Shown: positions 37,419 through 50,220, counted from the stretch's first letter. The stretch: 64,000 nucleotides of DNA from Tetrahymena elliotti 4EA (GCA_000231825.2 JH720294.1:2698654-2762653), one strand, 5' to 3'. The notes: a model not told the origin generated them from the sequence alone. Numbers and translations are program-made.

Positions 37419-39576
37419 GTGCTTCCCATACCTACCTACAACTATTAAAATATTTTATTTGCAAAAACCTGTAATTTACATATTTTAAATAATCATAGAT
37501 CGCTTAGAAGTTTTAAAGATCTAATTGAAAGTAAGAGAAGAGACTAAAATTAATATTATGGAATCAGCTTTAAGTACTTAGCACCTGAAGATTAAAATAC
37601 ATTTTAGGATTAATTAGCAATTCAGCTTGGGGATTTATTAAATTCTATCCAAAGCTATTACGAGGCTCTCAGTTACCCCATTTTATATTTTGAATTAGAC
37701 TTAAGGTAGTATTATTTTACTATTTTTAAAACTTATTAATTTTTATTATGTAAGATCCTTATCAAGTATGGATGAGGCCTGTATACAACTGATATGTAAT
37801 TTCCTTAAAAGTAATGAAGCTAAGAAGCTTAAGGTGTTATATCTTAAGCTAAAGTATGTGCAATTTACTTACTTATTTATTCAATAATATTTTTAATAAT
37901 TTAAATATTAGATCTGATCAAAAAAGTTAAGGATTTAAAATAATTTTAGACTTTTTAGACAAATTGAAGGATTTAGAAAAATTAGACTTGCAACTCCTGT
38001 AAATTTATTAAAATCTTTTAAAAATTGTTAATTCAGTTTTAAATTTTAGCTCATTCAGTAGTATTAGAGACAAAAATATTAAAGAACTATGTAGCTCTTG
38101 TACTTTAATGACTTTCCTGAATTCTTTCAAATTAAACTTTTAGTAATTTATTAATTAAATTAAAATATAAATTTCAAATTAAATATCTATATAATCTAGA
38201 GATAATGACTCTTTTAAAGATGATACATTAGAATATTTGGGTGAGATATTTTCAAAATTATAATATCTTGAAGAAATCTAGCTTATTTTCTCGTAAATAT
38301 TAAAAATTTATTAATTGATTTTTAGTGCTTAATGATTTTTTTTTTTGAAGAATTAACTCAAAGTTTACTGACTTTGCCTTATAAAATTTCAACCTCAGCA
38401 AAAAATTTTAGAATTTTGATTTTAGAATTGGGTATTTAAATAGAAGTAGAAGTATTTATTAACTTAGATATTATTAAATTTATAAAAAAAAGAAATTGTG
38501 AAAAAATTTCTGATTTAGGATATGAATATCTAGCTAAAAAAGTAGAATTATTGGATCAACTAATTTCTTTTAAGCTTGTAACAACGTAAATACTATTCAC
38601 ATTTCCTATTTTAAATACTTTAAAATTAATTTTTTATTTAGTTAAACATTATCAATTGGTGATTAATCTGTAATATCTATTTGTCAAAAATTAAAAATAA
38701 TTACCACACTTAAAGTCTTCAATCTCTAATTCAAGTAAAATAAATTCTAGTTTTGAAAATGGTGTTTATTATTTTAACCTTTAATAGCTTTGCAGAGAAT
38801 ATTACAAACTAAAGTCTAATAAATATTTCAGAAGTTTTAGAAAATCCTGAAAAAGAATTCTAAGAGATAGTTATTATTTTTAAGTAAATGTTTAAATTTA
38901 TGATCGGTTTTTAAGTTAATATTTAATTTAATTCAAAGTTTTAGTAAAAAATTCACTGATCATGGAATATATCATATTATAAGAAGTATCTAAGGTCAAA
39001 AGAAATTGCAAAAATTAAAACTTGGCTTCAGGTTATATGATTTGTATTTTTTTTATTTTTAAATTCTTAATTAAAACAAAGTGAGTGTTCATTTTTAGAT
39101 GGAGATCATCTTCTGGCATTATATAGTGGTATTTATGGTATGGAGTAGTTAATTAGCTTTCACCTAGATTTTAAGTAATTAATTTGATCACATATTTTTA
39201 GTAATTTAATCATTCTTTTTAGTGAATCGTATGTTAGCTATGGACTAGATAATTTGTTTTCAGCTTTTTCTCGAACTTTGCAGCTCAAAAAATTAAAAAT
39301 TTTCCTTGGGTAAATTCATTAGAAAATAATAAAAAATTAAAAAATATCTTATTAAAAGAAAATACCATCTTGATCAGGAATGTCAAAATAAACTACTAGA
39401 AAGTGTTGAAAACTTATAGCTCTAATAATTAGCTCTCAAAGTTAGTAAATATTTTAATTATTTTTGTCAAAATAATTCAAAAATTAATTAACTAAATAGT
39501 AAACAATAATAGAGAGTAGTATCAAGGGTTAAAGAATCATTAATCAATTAAAAATATCAGACAACTTTAAATTTGA
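37419..39576 (+). CDS. LRR protein starting with a degenerate kinase C-lobe (possibly a pseudogene)
   Basis: The 5' part reads like the middle of a kinase that has lost its N-lobe: YNYQNILFAKTCNLHILN resembles the NIL...DFG region without HRD or DFG, and GISFKYLAPED is an APE motif. From about 37690 about eleven short exons each encode roughly one leucine-rich repeat. Examples are KKLKVLYLKLK, LKDLEKLDLQL, LEEIQLIFS, KKLQKLKLGF and LQLKKLKIFLG. All introns traced interrupt after the second codon base, so exons can be added or lost without frame change. The stop is TGA at 39574-39576. Two exons (about 38350-38520 and 39100-39170) do not fit this phase, suggesting errors or decay. No start codon is obvious. 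LRRs normally bind proteins; the target is unknown. Confidence 0.6.
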
Positions 39577-39990
39577 AAAAGATATTTAAAATAATGAATT
39601 TGTTTTTTATTCTTAAATATTTTCTTGTTTCTTAAAATTTGTTTTTGATATTTACTTTTATGTTTTTTAAGATTTTATTTAGAAATATTGTATTTACCTT
39701 TAAAAATTAAATTAGAAAATTTGTACTTGATTAAAATTTACAAATTTGAATTTTTTATAATATGATGATCCATAGGTAATTTGTAATACAAAATGAGCCC
39801 CCATCCCTAAATAAATTTCAGTGAATAAAAATTATATTATTAATTTCAATTTTAATTGTATTTTAATCAAATTTTTATTATCAAGTATCTGTGTCATAAA
39901 TTAATATTCTAAAAAGTTTCCAAACAAAATCAATATTAAAACTAATTATTATTAAATAGATAAGTGGTAATAAGAGAGTTTAATTTACAG
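39577..39990. other. Short spacer
   Basis: AT-rich, with one small C-rich patch (GAGCCCCCATCCC) near 39795. The sequence just before 39991, TAATTTACAG, resembles an intron acceptor, so a small upstream exon of the next gene may lie here. Confidence 0.4.
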
Positions 39991-42000
39991 ATGGTGCTTT
40001 CTGGAGAACAAATATAATAATTTTGTAGTGAAACAAATTACAATTAAGAAGTTTTCACTAAGATTTAAAATAAATTATTTTAAGAATGTTACATTTTTAA
40101 AAAGAATTCTAACTTTTAAAGCGAAGATAATATAGTTAAATAATATGTATTAGGTTAAGGAGAATAATCTTTTGTATTTTTAGGATAAGATGTTAAGTAA
40201 AAATAAGATGTTGCAATAAAATTCTTTAAAAGCAATAAATAACAATATGATAAGATGATTAAAGAGTTAAATAGAATTCAACAATCTATTAATTTTGATT
40301 AAGTCGTTGAAATATATCAAATCTTTTTCCTCGAAGATGAAAATATTTGTATTTAAATCTTAGAACTTTGCTCTAAAAGTCTTTTTTAAGAAATTGATGA
40401 AATAAGGAGAAATAATCAATAGTACTCATCTGAGTAAGTTCATTATATTCTCTTATTTGCTATTAATGTGCTATGTTAAATACATGCTTATGATATAATC
40501 CACTTTAACATCTAGCCATCCAAAATAATGATTACCAAAGAAGGAAACTATAAATTAGCAGGCTTTTGCTGCTAAAAATCAGATGTGAAAGTCAATCAAG
40601 GAGCTACTGAATTATTTTTCTCTCCAGAATAAAGCCAAGCTAATTTAAACAATTAAGGATTTAATGGCTAACAAATTACAAGTTTAACAGACATTTTTAG
40701 TATAGGTATTTGCATATTAGAAGTGATTGGTGTTCAAATTGATCTCTAAATTTTGAATTAGATTTAATAGAATTTATTAGAAAGTGTTGATACTAAAATT
40801 AAATTGTAATATAAGAATATTTACACTTTTATTAAATATTTCATGATTTAGAAATAACCTAAGTAAAGATTTTCTGCCCTAACCCTGCGTTAAATATTCT
40901 TAGAATGGTTTGAAAGTGATTATAATTTTGAAGAAAAAGAAATGAAAAGATTATAGAAAATTATTGATAGATATGAGTAAGGAAACTCTTAGTATATTAA
41001 TAAAAAATACTTAGCCTATCTTTACTATTTTTAATCTTAAGTTCTTCAACCCAAACTTGCAGAATAATAAATACTTAAATCATTAGAGATAGTAAAAGAT
41101 TTAAACTTAAAAGATAGTCTTGAAGAATTTATCTTTTTATAGTCGTATGGTTAAATACTAATGAAACTTTCCATGTTCAGTCAATCACAAAGTTATTCAA
41201 ATAAAAGTCATAATTTACTAATTTAGTATTATCCTGATTCAAAAAGTATAGAAATAGGGTTTTCTTATTATTAATTGTATGTTTTATCTTATACAAGTTT
41301 TTATATTGAGGAATGCTTGAGTTTTTGCTAGAAGGGATTAGAAATATTTGAACACAATTTTTAAGAGAAACTACATCCCTTTATTTCAAGTTTTTTAAAT
41401 GGATTGGGAAATACATATTTTAATAATGATGATGTTGAAAAATGCGAGGAGTATTATAACAAAAGTTTTGAAATGAGAAAATAATTATATTAAGGTCTTC
41501 ATCCAAGTTTATCTTCCTCTTTAAATAACTTAGCAAGATTGTATGCAATTTAAGGAAATTACTATAAAAGTCTTGAATATTTCAAAAAATCTCTATAAAT
41601 TGAGTAAGCCTTAAATAGAAAAAATCATTTAAATTTTACAAAAACACTTGTAAATATTGGTGTACTTTATGAGTCTTTACAAAATCCAATAAAAGAGTTG
41701 AAATATTTCAAGAGAGCTTTAGAAATGACATAAGCAATAGTTTAAGGTAATCATCCATTATTAGCAGTTATTTATGGTAACTTAGGTGATTTTTATAAAA
41801 GAAAAAGAGATTATAATAAATATTTAGAATATTACAAATAAGCTCTTGATATGGCTGAAAGTTTGTATGTTGGTAATCATAGCTTTAAAATTAGATTCCT
41901 TAGAAATATTGGTGAAGCTTATAATCTATTAGTGCAGTAGGATATAGCAAACTAATTTATATAAAGAGCTCATATTATGTAATCTGAATTAAAATAATGA
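39991..42000 (+). CDS. Pseudokinase-TPR protein, 669 residues
   Basis: Single frame from ATG at 39991 to TGA at 41998-42000. Residues about 45-300 follow the kinase fold: VLGQGEQS near the glycine loop, VAIKFF with the lysine, and the hinge region ICIQILELC. The catalytic loop is IIHFNIQPSKIM, so HRD has become HFN and the following Lys and Asn are replaced, and the DFG site reads AGFC. A phosphotransfer reaction is therefore unlikely. Residues about 400-660 carry tetratricopeptide repeats of the kinesin-light-chain spacing: a repeat with SLSSSLNNLARLYAIQGNYY, then FTKTLVNIGVLYESL, LAVIYGNLGDFYKRKRDYN and FKIRFLRNIGEAYNLL. TPRs bind partner proteins. The likely role is a signalling scaffold or allosteric pseudokinase. 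If the ATG follows a real intron acceptor, the N-terminus may be longer. Confidence 0.82.
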
Positions 42001-42576
42001 AATAGTGAATAGCGTCTTTCAATTCAAACTGAAATCAAAAACATATTATCAAAAATAATTTACAATTAAATTTTTGTTACTAACTACTTGGCTACTTGGA
42101 AGATTTTTCATAAAATAATCTAATTATTATTCTTAATAAATTTTGATATTCATAATGTTTTTATATGATTGAGTGAAATTAAAATATGTTTTCTATGAAT
42201 TAAGTATGATGAAAACAAACAGAAATAACTTTTTATTTTTTAAAAATAAATAACTCTAAAATATTAACAATTGTATTAATTTCTATTCTTTATTTAATCT
42301 ATTTCCTCATTACTAAAAAATAAATAAAAATATTTCATAAAAAAAAAAACCACAAAAAAATTAAGTTTATAAAAACACAAATTTAATTTGAGCCTTTTTG
42401 ACTTTCTTAATTATGTTGATTATGAATTAAATAATTTCTTAATAACTGGATATGGTTAATACCAATACAAATAATAAAATTTATTCAATTATCTTTTTGC
42501 AAATTTAAATGAATATTTTTTGAAAATTTTTAATTTATAAAATATGTAAATATGAAAAATCTACTCAATTTTATAT
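42001..42576. other. Spacer between convergent pseudokinase-TPR and MACPF genes
   Basis: About 0.6 kb of AT-rich DNA between two 3' ends. No gene, repeat or terminator structure was recognised. Confidence 0.55.
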
Positions 42577-45186
42577 TCAAAAAGCAGGGCAATTACATTG
42601 TAATATTTAACCCTGGGAGCTGTTATAAACACTGGGGATACAATCAGTGCAAATCATTTTGAAAAATACATCAGAGGGGGGAGGCTAATTGAAATCTGTG
42701 TATTTGACATCACCATAGTCTTAAGCTACACTGCATCCTCTATCAACCCAATCACCAATAAATTCTTATGGACCTATTATGTCTGATACAGGATTTTTCA
42801 TAATGCATCTGAAATTACCTTAATCATCTCTTTCATATCTGACTTCCTTCATCATACCATCTATAGAGTTCATATCTCCAGAGCTACAGAAAAGTCTTGA
42901 TAAATCAAAAGGATATCCAGGAGGACATTAAGAAGCTTCTTTTAACATAAACTATTACCTTACTTCTATTTTTTAAGGTATTGGTTTATGTGAGGGTATT
43001 AATGGGTTTCCTGCCACAGCATAGGCTAATCTAGGAGCATTATTTTATATTCTTCTTTCTTCCCTGACTTAAGCTTAATGGCTTTCTTGTCTTTGTCTCA
43101 TTTATTGTATTCTATTCGATATAGCTTGTTGTAAATTTTATTTAACTCTAGGATTTTATACTGCTTGATCCCATGAAACAAATTGGTTAATTTTCAACAA
43201 AGCAGGATTTTAGCTAATTGTACTTTCCCAGTTAGCAACATTTTCAGGATTTCCACCAAATTTGTGATCAATTGAAACTTATCTTCTAGCAACAAAGTAT
43301 CCTTCAGCTTAGTTTCCAACTAATTCATTATGTAAGGCCTGTAATACTTATTCAGGAGTTAGTCCTCCAGTAAAGGAAGGAGAAGCATATACACAGTCTT
43401 TAAATACTGTTTATTTTTCAATCATACCTCCAATGTAAGTATCAAAAGAAATGTGAGTACCCCATGAATTTAAGAAATCATTATAAATTGCTTCTTAGAA
43501 ATCTTCAGGAAGGGCATCTACTGCTCTTTAGGCAAATCTGTTAAGTCTTAAATTATCAATTTATTTGAATGTTAATTTAACAACATTTTTAGGTAGTTGA
43601 GAAATAGAAGTTTCTTAATATCCTTTAAAGAATCTCTCGAAAACATCATTCAAGTCTTTAGATTAGCTATATTCTCCTCCTAACCATTGTCCTCTCTAAG
43701 TTGCATCAAGCCATATATTTGTAAGCTCAAATTCATTCTTAAATATTCTTATATCTGCATCTAATTATATTTATTCTACTCTTGTTTAGTCAGCTATTAC
43801 AAATTACCTATTTGAGAAAGGATCTGTATAAATTTATTCTGAGCTAGGATTTTCTTGATAAGTTAATTCAATAGCTGGAAGCTTAAGCTCTCCTGTAGAA
43901 ATATCAAAAGACGCACCAATACCTGCTGGCATTCTAGGAATACTTTATTAAAGCTATCTCTTGTAAGCATTAAAAGTGAAGCTTTCTTAAGGGCAATATG
44001 TTCCATGATAACCAGGGAAAGGGCATAATTCTTGCATAGCTTCTTCAACTATACTTGAAGATAGTGCTTTGAAAAGATATCTTTTAGCAAACAAAGAAGG
44101 ATTCTTACTTGATACAACCTCAGTAACCTATTGAGTTGGCATTTATTCTTAAAGACCAAATTAAAAGCCTTACATTTCAGTAAAACTAGGGAGTTTTCCA
44201 TTCTTCAAGTAAAACTCAATAGTCTTTCTAAGATGAACTTATACTTCTGGATACTCATAAGCGAGATCAGAAATGTAAGCAACAGTAGTATTTACTGGTT
44301 ATGGTCTTTAAGGAACTTAAGACTCCCAAGTAGTCCAAGCTTAGGGGTCTTAGATGTGATCAACTTCAGGAGAAAAAACTATTGAATCTTCAGCATTTTT
44401 CTTGAAATTTTCATTTAGCTTTTAAGCAATTTCAGTAGAATTATAACCAAATTTGAATTTGAACACTTAACAGCTAAAATCAATGCCTATTTAAGTTTTG
44501 GCCTCTTGATAATCAACAGTTTTTAAGTAGTCTTAATCTAGTGTTGTATATATCTTAGCAGAACCACCCATAATGACACTGCTTACATAGTGTGTACCGA
44601 AAGAAGAAATAACTTAATTGTAAATAGTCTACTAAGAATCTGAAATAGGATTTTATGCCATTCTATTGAGAGTTTCTAATGATTACTTAAACATAGGATT
44701 TAGTGGCATTAAGAAAGCTGGAGCAGTTGTTAAGCTGTACATAGCCCAGTAGGATTAAGAAACGGAAATAGCTTTATTGTTTTAAGTAATTTACTCATGA
44801 AATTTATCTAATTAATGATTAACACCAAGGGCTACTGTAAAATTAGAAACACTTAATCCAGCTGAAAATGATATGGACTCTGAATATTTTCTTTAGAAGT
44901 CAGAAAATGAGTAAAAAATTCCTTCGCATTATGTTTCTTTTCTCACAGAATAAGCAGTGGCTTAAACCATAATAGGTACCTTGTAAGTTGCTCCATTAAG
45001 TTCAAAATCACTTTCTCCATTAGATGGATCAAAACTAAAGATGGAGTATTTACTTTATCCTAGCTAATCATTTAATATCTTTAAACCATCGTACCCACTT
45101 TTAATGTAGTCTAGACCAGCTAAATTTTACCCTTAACTCAATATCAATAATATTGAAAGTAAAATTAAAGATTTTTTGAAAAGCAT
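42577..45186 (-). CDS. Secreted protein with two MACPF (perforin-like) domains, 869 residues
   Basis: One intronless frame of 870 codons, ATG at 45186 to TGA at 42577-42579. It opens with a signal peptide (MLFKKSLILLSILLIL), so it enters the secretory pathway. Two MACPF signatures are present: VISSFGTHYVSSVIMGGS near 44550-44600 and FLNSWGTHISFDTYIGG near 43425-43475. Each has the G-T-H and downstream GG that define the bend of the pore-forming sheet, and each is preceded by about 150 residues of the same fold. The last about 130 residues are Cys-rich (CPPGYPF, LFCSSGDM, CTDCIPS, CNCPAF). MACPF proteins can insert in membranes, but many are non-lytic; activity cannot be judged from sequence. 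In ciliates such proteins could serve defence, predation, mating or secretion. The two domains differ clearly, so the tandem arrangement is not recent. Confidence 0.88.
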
Positions 45187-46129
45187 TTTTTCGAAACTTT
45201 AGTCTTCTTTGTTTTTCTTTTTTATCAAAGTTTTACCTTTAATTTTATTATTACATTCGAAAGAAAAAAATAGGGCTTTTTTGATTTGTTTGATCCTAAT
45301 CAATTGATTGTCAAAATGTTTAAGGATCAAGTAAACATAAAAGTAAAATTAATCACATAAATCTTAACCACTCAATAAATTTAATATAAAAGTAAGGAAA
45401 AACAAATCAATGAGGAAAAGAGATTTGTCTCAGAAATAATTGAAGAAGAAATATCTATTTGTTTAAACATAAATTCAATCGATTAAAGATTTATTACTTT
45501 GTTAAATTAATATGAATCAAACAAAAATACATAAATTAATTCAGTTTTTAGCTAGAAACAATAAGAATTTATGAATATTTGAGTAAAATAAAAGCTAGTC
45601 ATAATAATCAATTAGATATTATATTTATTATCCTTAAAAACTTTATAAAAGATTAATTTAAAAAATCCCGAATCTACAAATCAAAAACATTAGGGAAAGA
45701 AACTAATTTATTTATTTATCTATCTATTTTTTAAGAAAGGGGAAATTTATAAATCATATATATCATCACTTTTAATCAATTATTGTATCCATCATAGAAT
45801 AGATGATAATTGCTATTGAAATGTATATTTCGTCATCTATTCATGAAAAAGAAGAGTTAAATTTTACTGAATAATAAAAAGCATTATTACTTTATTTTTA
45901 TAAAGAAGTAAAATATTTACTTAAAACTTTTAAAGCGTAAATGATTTTTTGCAAATAATAAATTTACATTACAAAGCTTTAAAATAGATATGTAAAATGG
46001 AAATCTCATAATTTGCTTAGCTATCAAAAAAATTAGGTGTAATCAAATTTTCATAATTAAACTAAATTTTACATTTATTTTTCGATTCATAATAAAATTT
46101 AACTTAAAAAAAGCATAAAAAATAAGTAA
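45187..46129. other. Upstream region of the MACPF gene; no gene seen
   Basis: AT-rich, likely holding the promoter of the minus-strand MACPF gene. It ends where the satellite begins. Nothing further was recognised. Confidence 0.5.
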
Positions 46130-48240
46130 TATTTACCATTTCATCAATAAGTCATTATAATAAAAATTAGTCTTTTTGCTTTTATTAGTTTTTATCTTAA
46201 TTTTTTAGCTACCATTTTACTAATAAAATTCAGCCTTTTGATATTAAAAAAATAGATATTATAGAAAGAAATATTTAAAAAAAAGATCATGAGAAAAACA
46301 TAAAAATTTGAATTAAATAATTATGAAAAAAAAATTAATGAGTCATAAATTAGTCAGAAATTTTTCCAAAAATAAAAATCTTTATTTATTTAATTATTCT
46401 TTTAAAATTGATTAGTATAGAAAAACTATTTTTATTAAAGGTTAAGAGTTAGAGTTTAGAGCACTTTGCTAAATCAGATCCTAATCCTATTGCCTCAATT
46501 TTATTTTCACTTTTAAAAGATTAAAAAAATTGATAGTGAAAAGAAATATTTAAAAGAATGAGAAAAGCATATAATTTTAATTAAATATCAAAACAGCAAA
46601 TAAGAATTAATGAGGAAGCTAGCTAACAAATATCACATAACCAACCCAAATTAATCAACTAGTTTCTCATAAATTAAAAAGTTTATATATTTTTTCACAA
46701 ATTGCATAATTAAAATTGAAATAATATTGTTAAGAGCTTCAGATTCAAAGTTTTAAGGTTAGAGCATTTTGTTAATTCATATCCTAATCTTTATGTTCCT
46801 TTGCAAATGTAATTCAACCATGAAAAGTTAAAAAGATATATAAATATTTAAAAGAACTAGAAAAAAACATAAACAATTAAATATGAAAATAAAAAGTTAA
46901 AATTAATGAATGAGTTCAACGAATATCATGTAGATCAACCTAAATTAACCAGAAAGGCAGTCTCTCATAAATGAATATCTTTATTTATTCATTCATTCAT
47001 AAATGCACAACTAATATTGAAACAAAATTTTTACTCTAAGTTAAGACTCACAGTTTAAAGATTAGAGCACTTTGCTAACTCAGATCCTAATTCTAATGCA
47101 ACTCTCTTTCCAATATGATTCAACCTTGGAAAAATGAAAAATATAAAAAAAAGAATACAGATATATTTAAAAGAATGAGAGTGACATTAAAATTTTAATT
47201 AAATATGAAAGTAACATAATAATGAGGGAGCTAAACAAATATTAAGCAAAACAACGCCCAGCCTCTCATAAATGAAAATCTATTCATTCAAAGACATATT
47301 AATATTGAAACAGTATTTTTGTCAAAGTTTAGAGATTAAAACATTTTGCTAACTCAGATCCTAATCGTAAAGCTCCCATCGCACAAATAGTATTTTGACT
47401 TTTAAAAAATTAAACAAATAAATATTGAATAAAAAAATATTTTAAAAAAATGAAAAAAAAAAATAATTTGAATCAAATATGAAAGCAACTAGTAAAAACT
47501 AATGAGTGAGATAAACAAATATAACTTAATCCAACCCAAATTTGCCAAGCCAGTTTTTCATCAATTAAAATCTGTATTTATTCATGCATACAAAAATGCA
47601 TAATTAATACTGAAACACTATTTTTACTAGAGGTAAAGACTAAAAGTTTAGAGATTAGATCACTTTGCTAAATAAGATCATAATCTCTATGCTTCTATTA
47701 CACCTATATTTTAGCGACTTTTAAATAAATGAATACTAAATTAAGAACTATTTAAAAAAATGAGAAAAACATTAAATATGGAAGCAAGCAAAAAGGAAAA
47801 TTATAGAGTGAGCTAAACGAATACAGTGTAAACCACCCTAATAACCAATTCAGTGTTTGATAAATTAAGATTTATTTATTCTTTCAAAAATGCATAATTA
47901 ATCTTAAAATATAATTTTTACATAGGTTAAGATTCAAAATTTAGAGATTAGAGCATTTTACTAGCTCAAATCCTAATCTTTCTACTCCATTCTTGCCAAT
48001 TTTATTTTAGCTTTTAAAAGTTAGAATATAAATATTGTTAAAGGTAATAGATATTTAATGAATGAGAAAGAAATAAATATTTTAATAATAAATCTGAAAA
48101 TTGCATAATGAGTGAACTAAAAAATATTAAATAAACCACCCAAATAAGTAAATCCTTCTATCAAATTTAATTTATTAAAAATCATAATTAATAATAAAAC
48201 ACTATTTTTACTTTAATTTTAAAGTCAAAGTTAGACCTTC
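46130..48240. repeat. Diverged satellite of about 300-bp units, six to seven copies
   Basis: A marker of the form TTTAGAGATTAGAGCACTTT followed by GCTAACTCAGATCCTAAT recurs near 46461, 46764, 47067, 47340, 47659 and 47952, spacings 303, 303, 273, 319 and 293 bp. Other blocks repeat in the same order inside each unit: an AATTTTATTTT..CTTTTAAAA stretch, ATTTAAAAGAATGAGAAAA, AATTAATGAGTGAGCTAAAC, a CAACCC/ACCACCC block, TCTCATAAATGAAAATC, and TGAAACACTATTTTTAC. Partial units flank both ends. Copies share perhaps 65-75% by eye. No reading frame is conserved, so it is a non-coding satellite. Confidence 0.85.
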
Positions 48241-49039
48241 TATTATTTTTAAGAAAAATGAATAATTTTACCTTAATTTAATATGAAGATTTAAGTAACA
48301 AGTTAAATCAGAGCTTATTAACTTTAAATAGTTAAAATTAAAATATTTTTGCATCTCTAAAGAAATTGAGATACATCACTAAAGTCTGTAAAATATTTTA
48401 TATTTTTGATCAGCATTGTTTATTTATTTTTAAATATGTTTGAATATTAAAATTGATTAAGAAATTATTAATATAAAGAATTTGAAAAATTAAATTTACT
48501 TTTTCAAATAAAATTTTGCCAAATATAAATTTAATTAATCTCATTAATAATATTAAGTAAAACACTAAAAAACTAAATTTTTAACTCAATCTTTTAAATG
48601 AGCATGAAAGTTTCAGATATTGAAAAATTATTAAATATCTCTAATTTTATTAAAAAGATAATTGATATAAAATTTGTTTAAACAGATTTCTTTTCAATTT
48701 TTTAGATTAGGTACTTTTTAAAAATATGTTTAATTATGTATTTGTATCTTATTTTTTACAATAGGTTTAAATTAAGGTTCGACTCTATTTAATATTTTCG
48801 TATACAACTTATTTTTTTTTATCAAATAGAAAAATCTAATTATTATAATTTTTTTTGTTTTTTATTATTAACAAAAATATATTGATATAAACAACAGAAA
48901 CAGTAGCTTTATGAACATATAACAAAAAGAGCATGATAATACATGTTATCTAATAAAACAAAATATTGTCTTATTAATAATCATTTTTGAAAAAAATATT
49001 ACTTAAAATTTTTTGAAAGGATTTAAATTTGTTAATTTG
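48241..49039. other. Spacer after the satellite; no gene seen
   Basis: AT-rich with homopolymer runs. No repeat unit or coding exon was recognised before the kinase relic. Confidence 0.5.
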
Positions 49040-50082
49040 GTTTTCCTCTTACAATTTACCATTTCCTATTTAAAGGCATACATTAAAAAGCATGAATACT
49101 TGCTCCCAACATTATGTGGAGTGACTCCCTCTACTTTTGATAATTACCATTAATACTGACAATTTAGAGATTTTATTGTTTTCTTAAATTAATTAGAAAC
49201 ACATTAATATGTTAATTAAAATTAATTTATTAAAAATTTAATTTCAGAAAAATAATTGGGAATATTTGATATTTGATCAAATATATGAAGGTTCAAACAC
49301 ACATTGTTTTGAGGTAAATGTTTGAATTGTATTATCAGTAAATAAATTATTTTTTTTAAATCAAGATTTTTACTTCTAACTTAGTATGATTGTATGTTTT
49401 ATAGTCTTACTGATATACTATACTATTTCTATTCATAAAATATTTGACAAATATTTCAATGCCTTAAAACTCAAATTACAAATGCATTCCAGAATAATAT
49501 TATAACTAAAAATAATTTAAAGAATATTTATAAAATTTATTGTCAGTAAATTTCTAAAAATATTGCATGCTAAAGAAAACTAAGGTCTTATTAAATGCCT
49601 AATTTTAGTTTTTTATTTGATTATGAAACCTATTAAAATTCTATCTACATTTAATATTTTAATAGTAATATTGTATCAGATTTTCTTTTGATAAATTAAA
49701 ATTAAAAAAACAAATAAAATTTAGAGTTATTTCAAAATATTTATTTTCCATTCATACTAGTTAGGAGTTAATATCAAAATTCTCTCAAGAAATAAATTAT
49801 AAATAAGAAACCTTCACTGCAGTATTACAAAAATTGTTTTAAGAAGGTTATATTATCAAAAGAATTTCCTCACTTTATAATTAAAAAAGTATACTAAATA
49901 ATACTTATTGGTAATACAAAAGTTATACTATCCATTTTAATATAAAACCATCTAATATATTAATTTTATTTGAAGGTAAGTAAATTTTAATTAGAATATG
50001 ATTACATTTTTGAATTTAATTAACTTTTTTTTGATTGGTAGCTTGTTAGAGAGTTGGATATTTCGTGAAGTACATTTATTGA
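49040..50082 (+). pseudogene. Decayed protein-kinase relic
   Basis: Scattered exon-like pieces bounded by AG and GT read as kinase parts. An early piece holds QFTISYLKAYIKKHEYLL; the hinge-like NNWEYLIFDQIYEGSNTHCF lies at about 49255-49315 between a TTTCAG acceptor and GGTAAAT donor. A longer piece ends YTIHFNIKPSNILILFEG at about 49925-49975, which is a catalytic loop with HRD changed to HFN. After a GTAAGT intron the frame runs into TGA at 50080-50082. TGA codons also interrupt earlier pieces. The relic lies just upstream of an LRR gene, the same kinase-then-LRR order as at 35-39.6 kb. The HFN change is shared with the pseudokinase-TPR gene. Confidence 0.5.
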
Positions 50083-50220
50083 TATTAATTAAATATTTTA
50101 CATTAAAAAAATTCTGCAAAAACTAATATCTTAAAAAAAAAAGATTAAAAAAGTAAATAAGTAGAAAAGCTTTTTTGTTATTATTATTTAGCGTCGTATC
50201 AGATATAAATAAAGCAGGCC

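Noticed and set aside
42577..45186. Plus-strand frames opposite the MACPF gene (for example 44131-44385)
   Set aside because: Antisense shadows of a continuous 870-codon gene with clear domains.
49380..49700. About 105-codon ciliate-code frame (starting MIVCFIVLLIYYT)
   Set aside because: It lies within the kinase relic, is hydrophobic low-complexity and fits no neighbouring exon; chance length given a single stop codon.
50041..50082. tRNA-like string (GGTAGCTTGTTAGAGAGTTGG)
   Set aside because: No cloverleaf can be folded with an acceptor stem and T arm; it belongs to the kinase relic.
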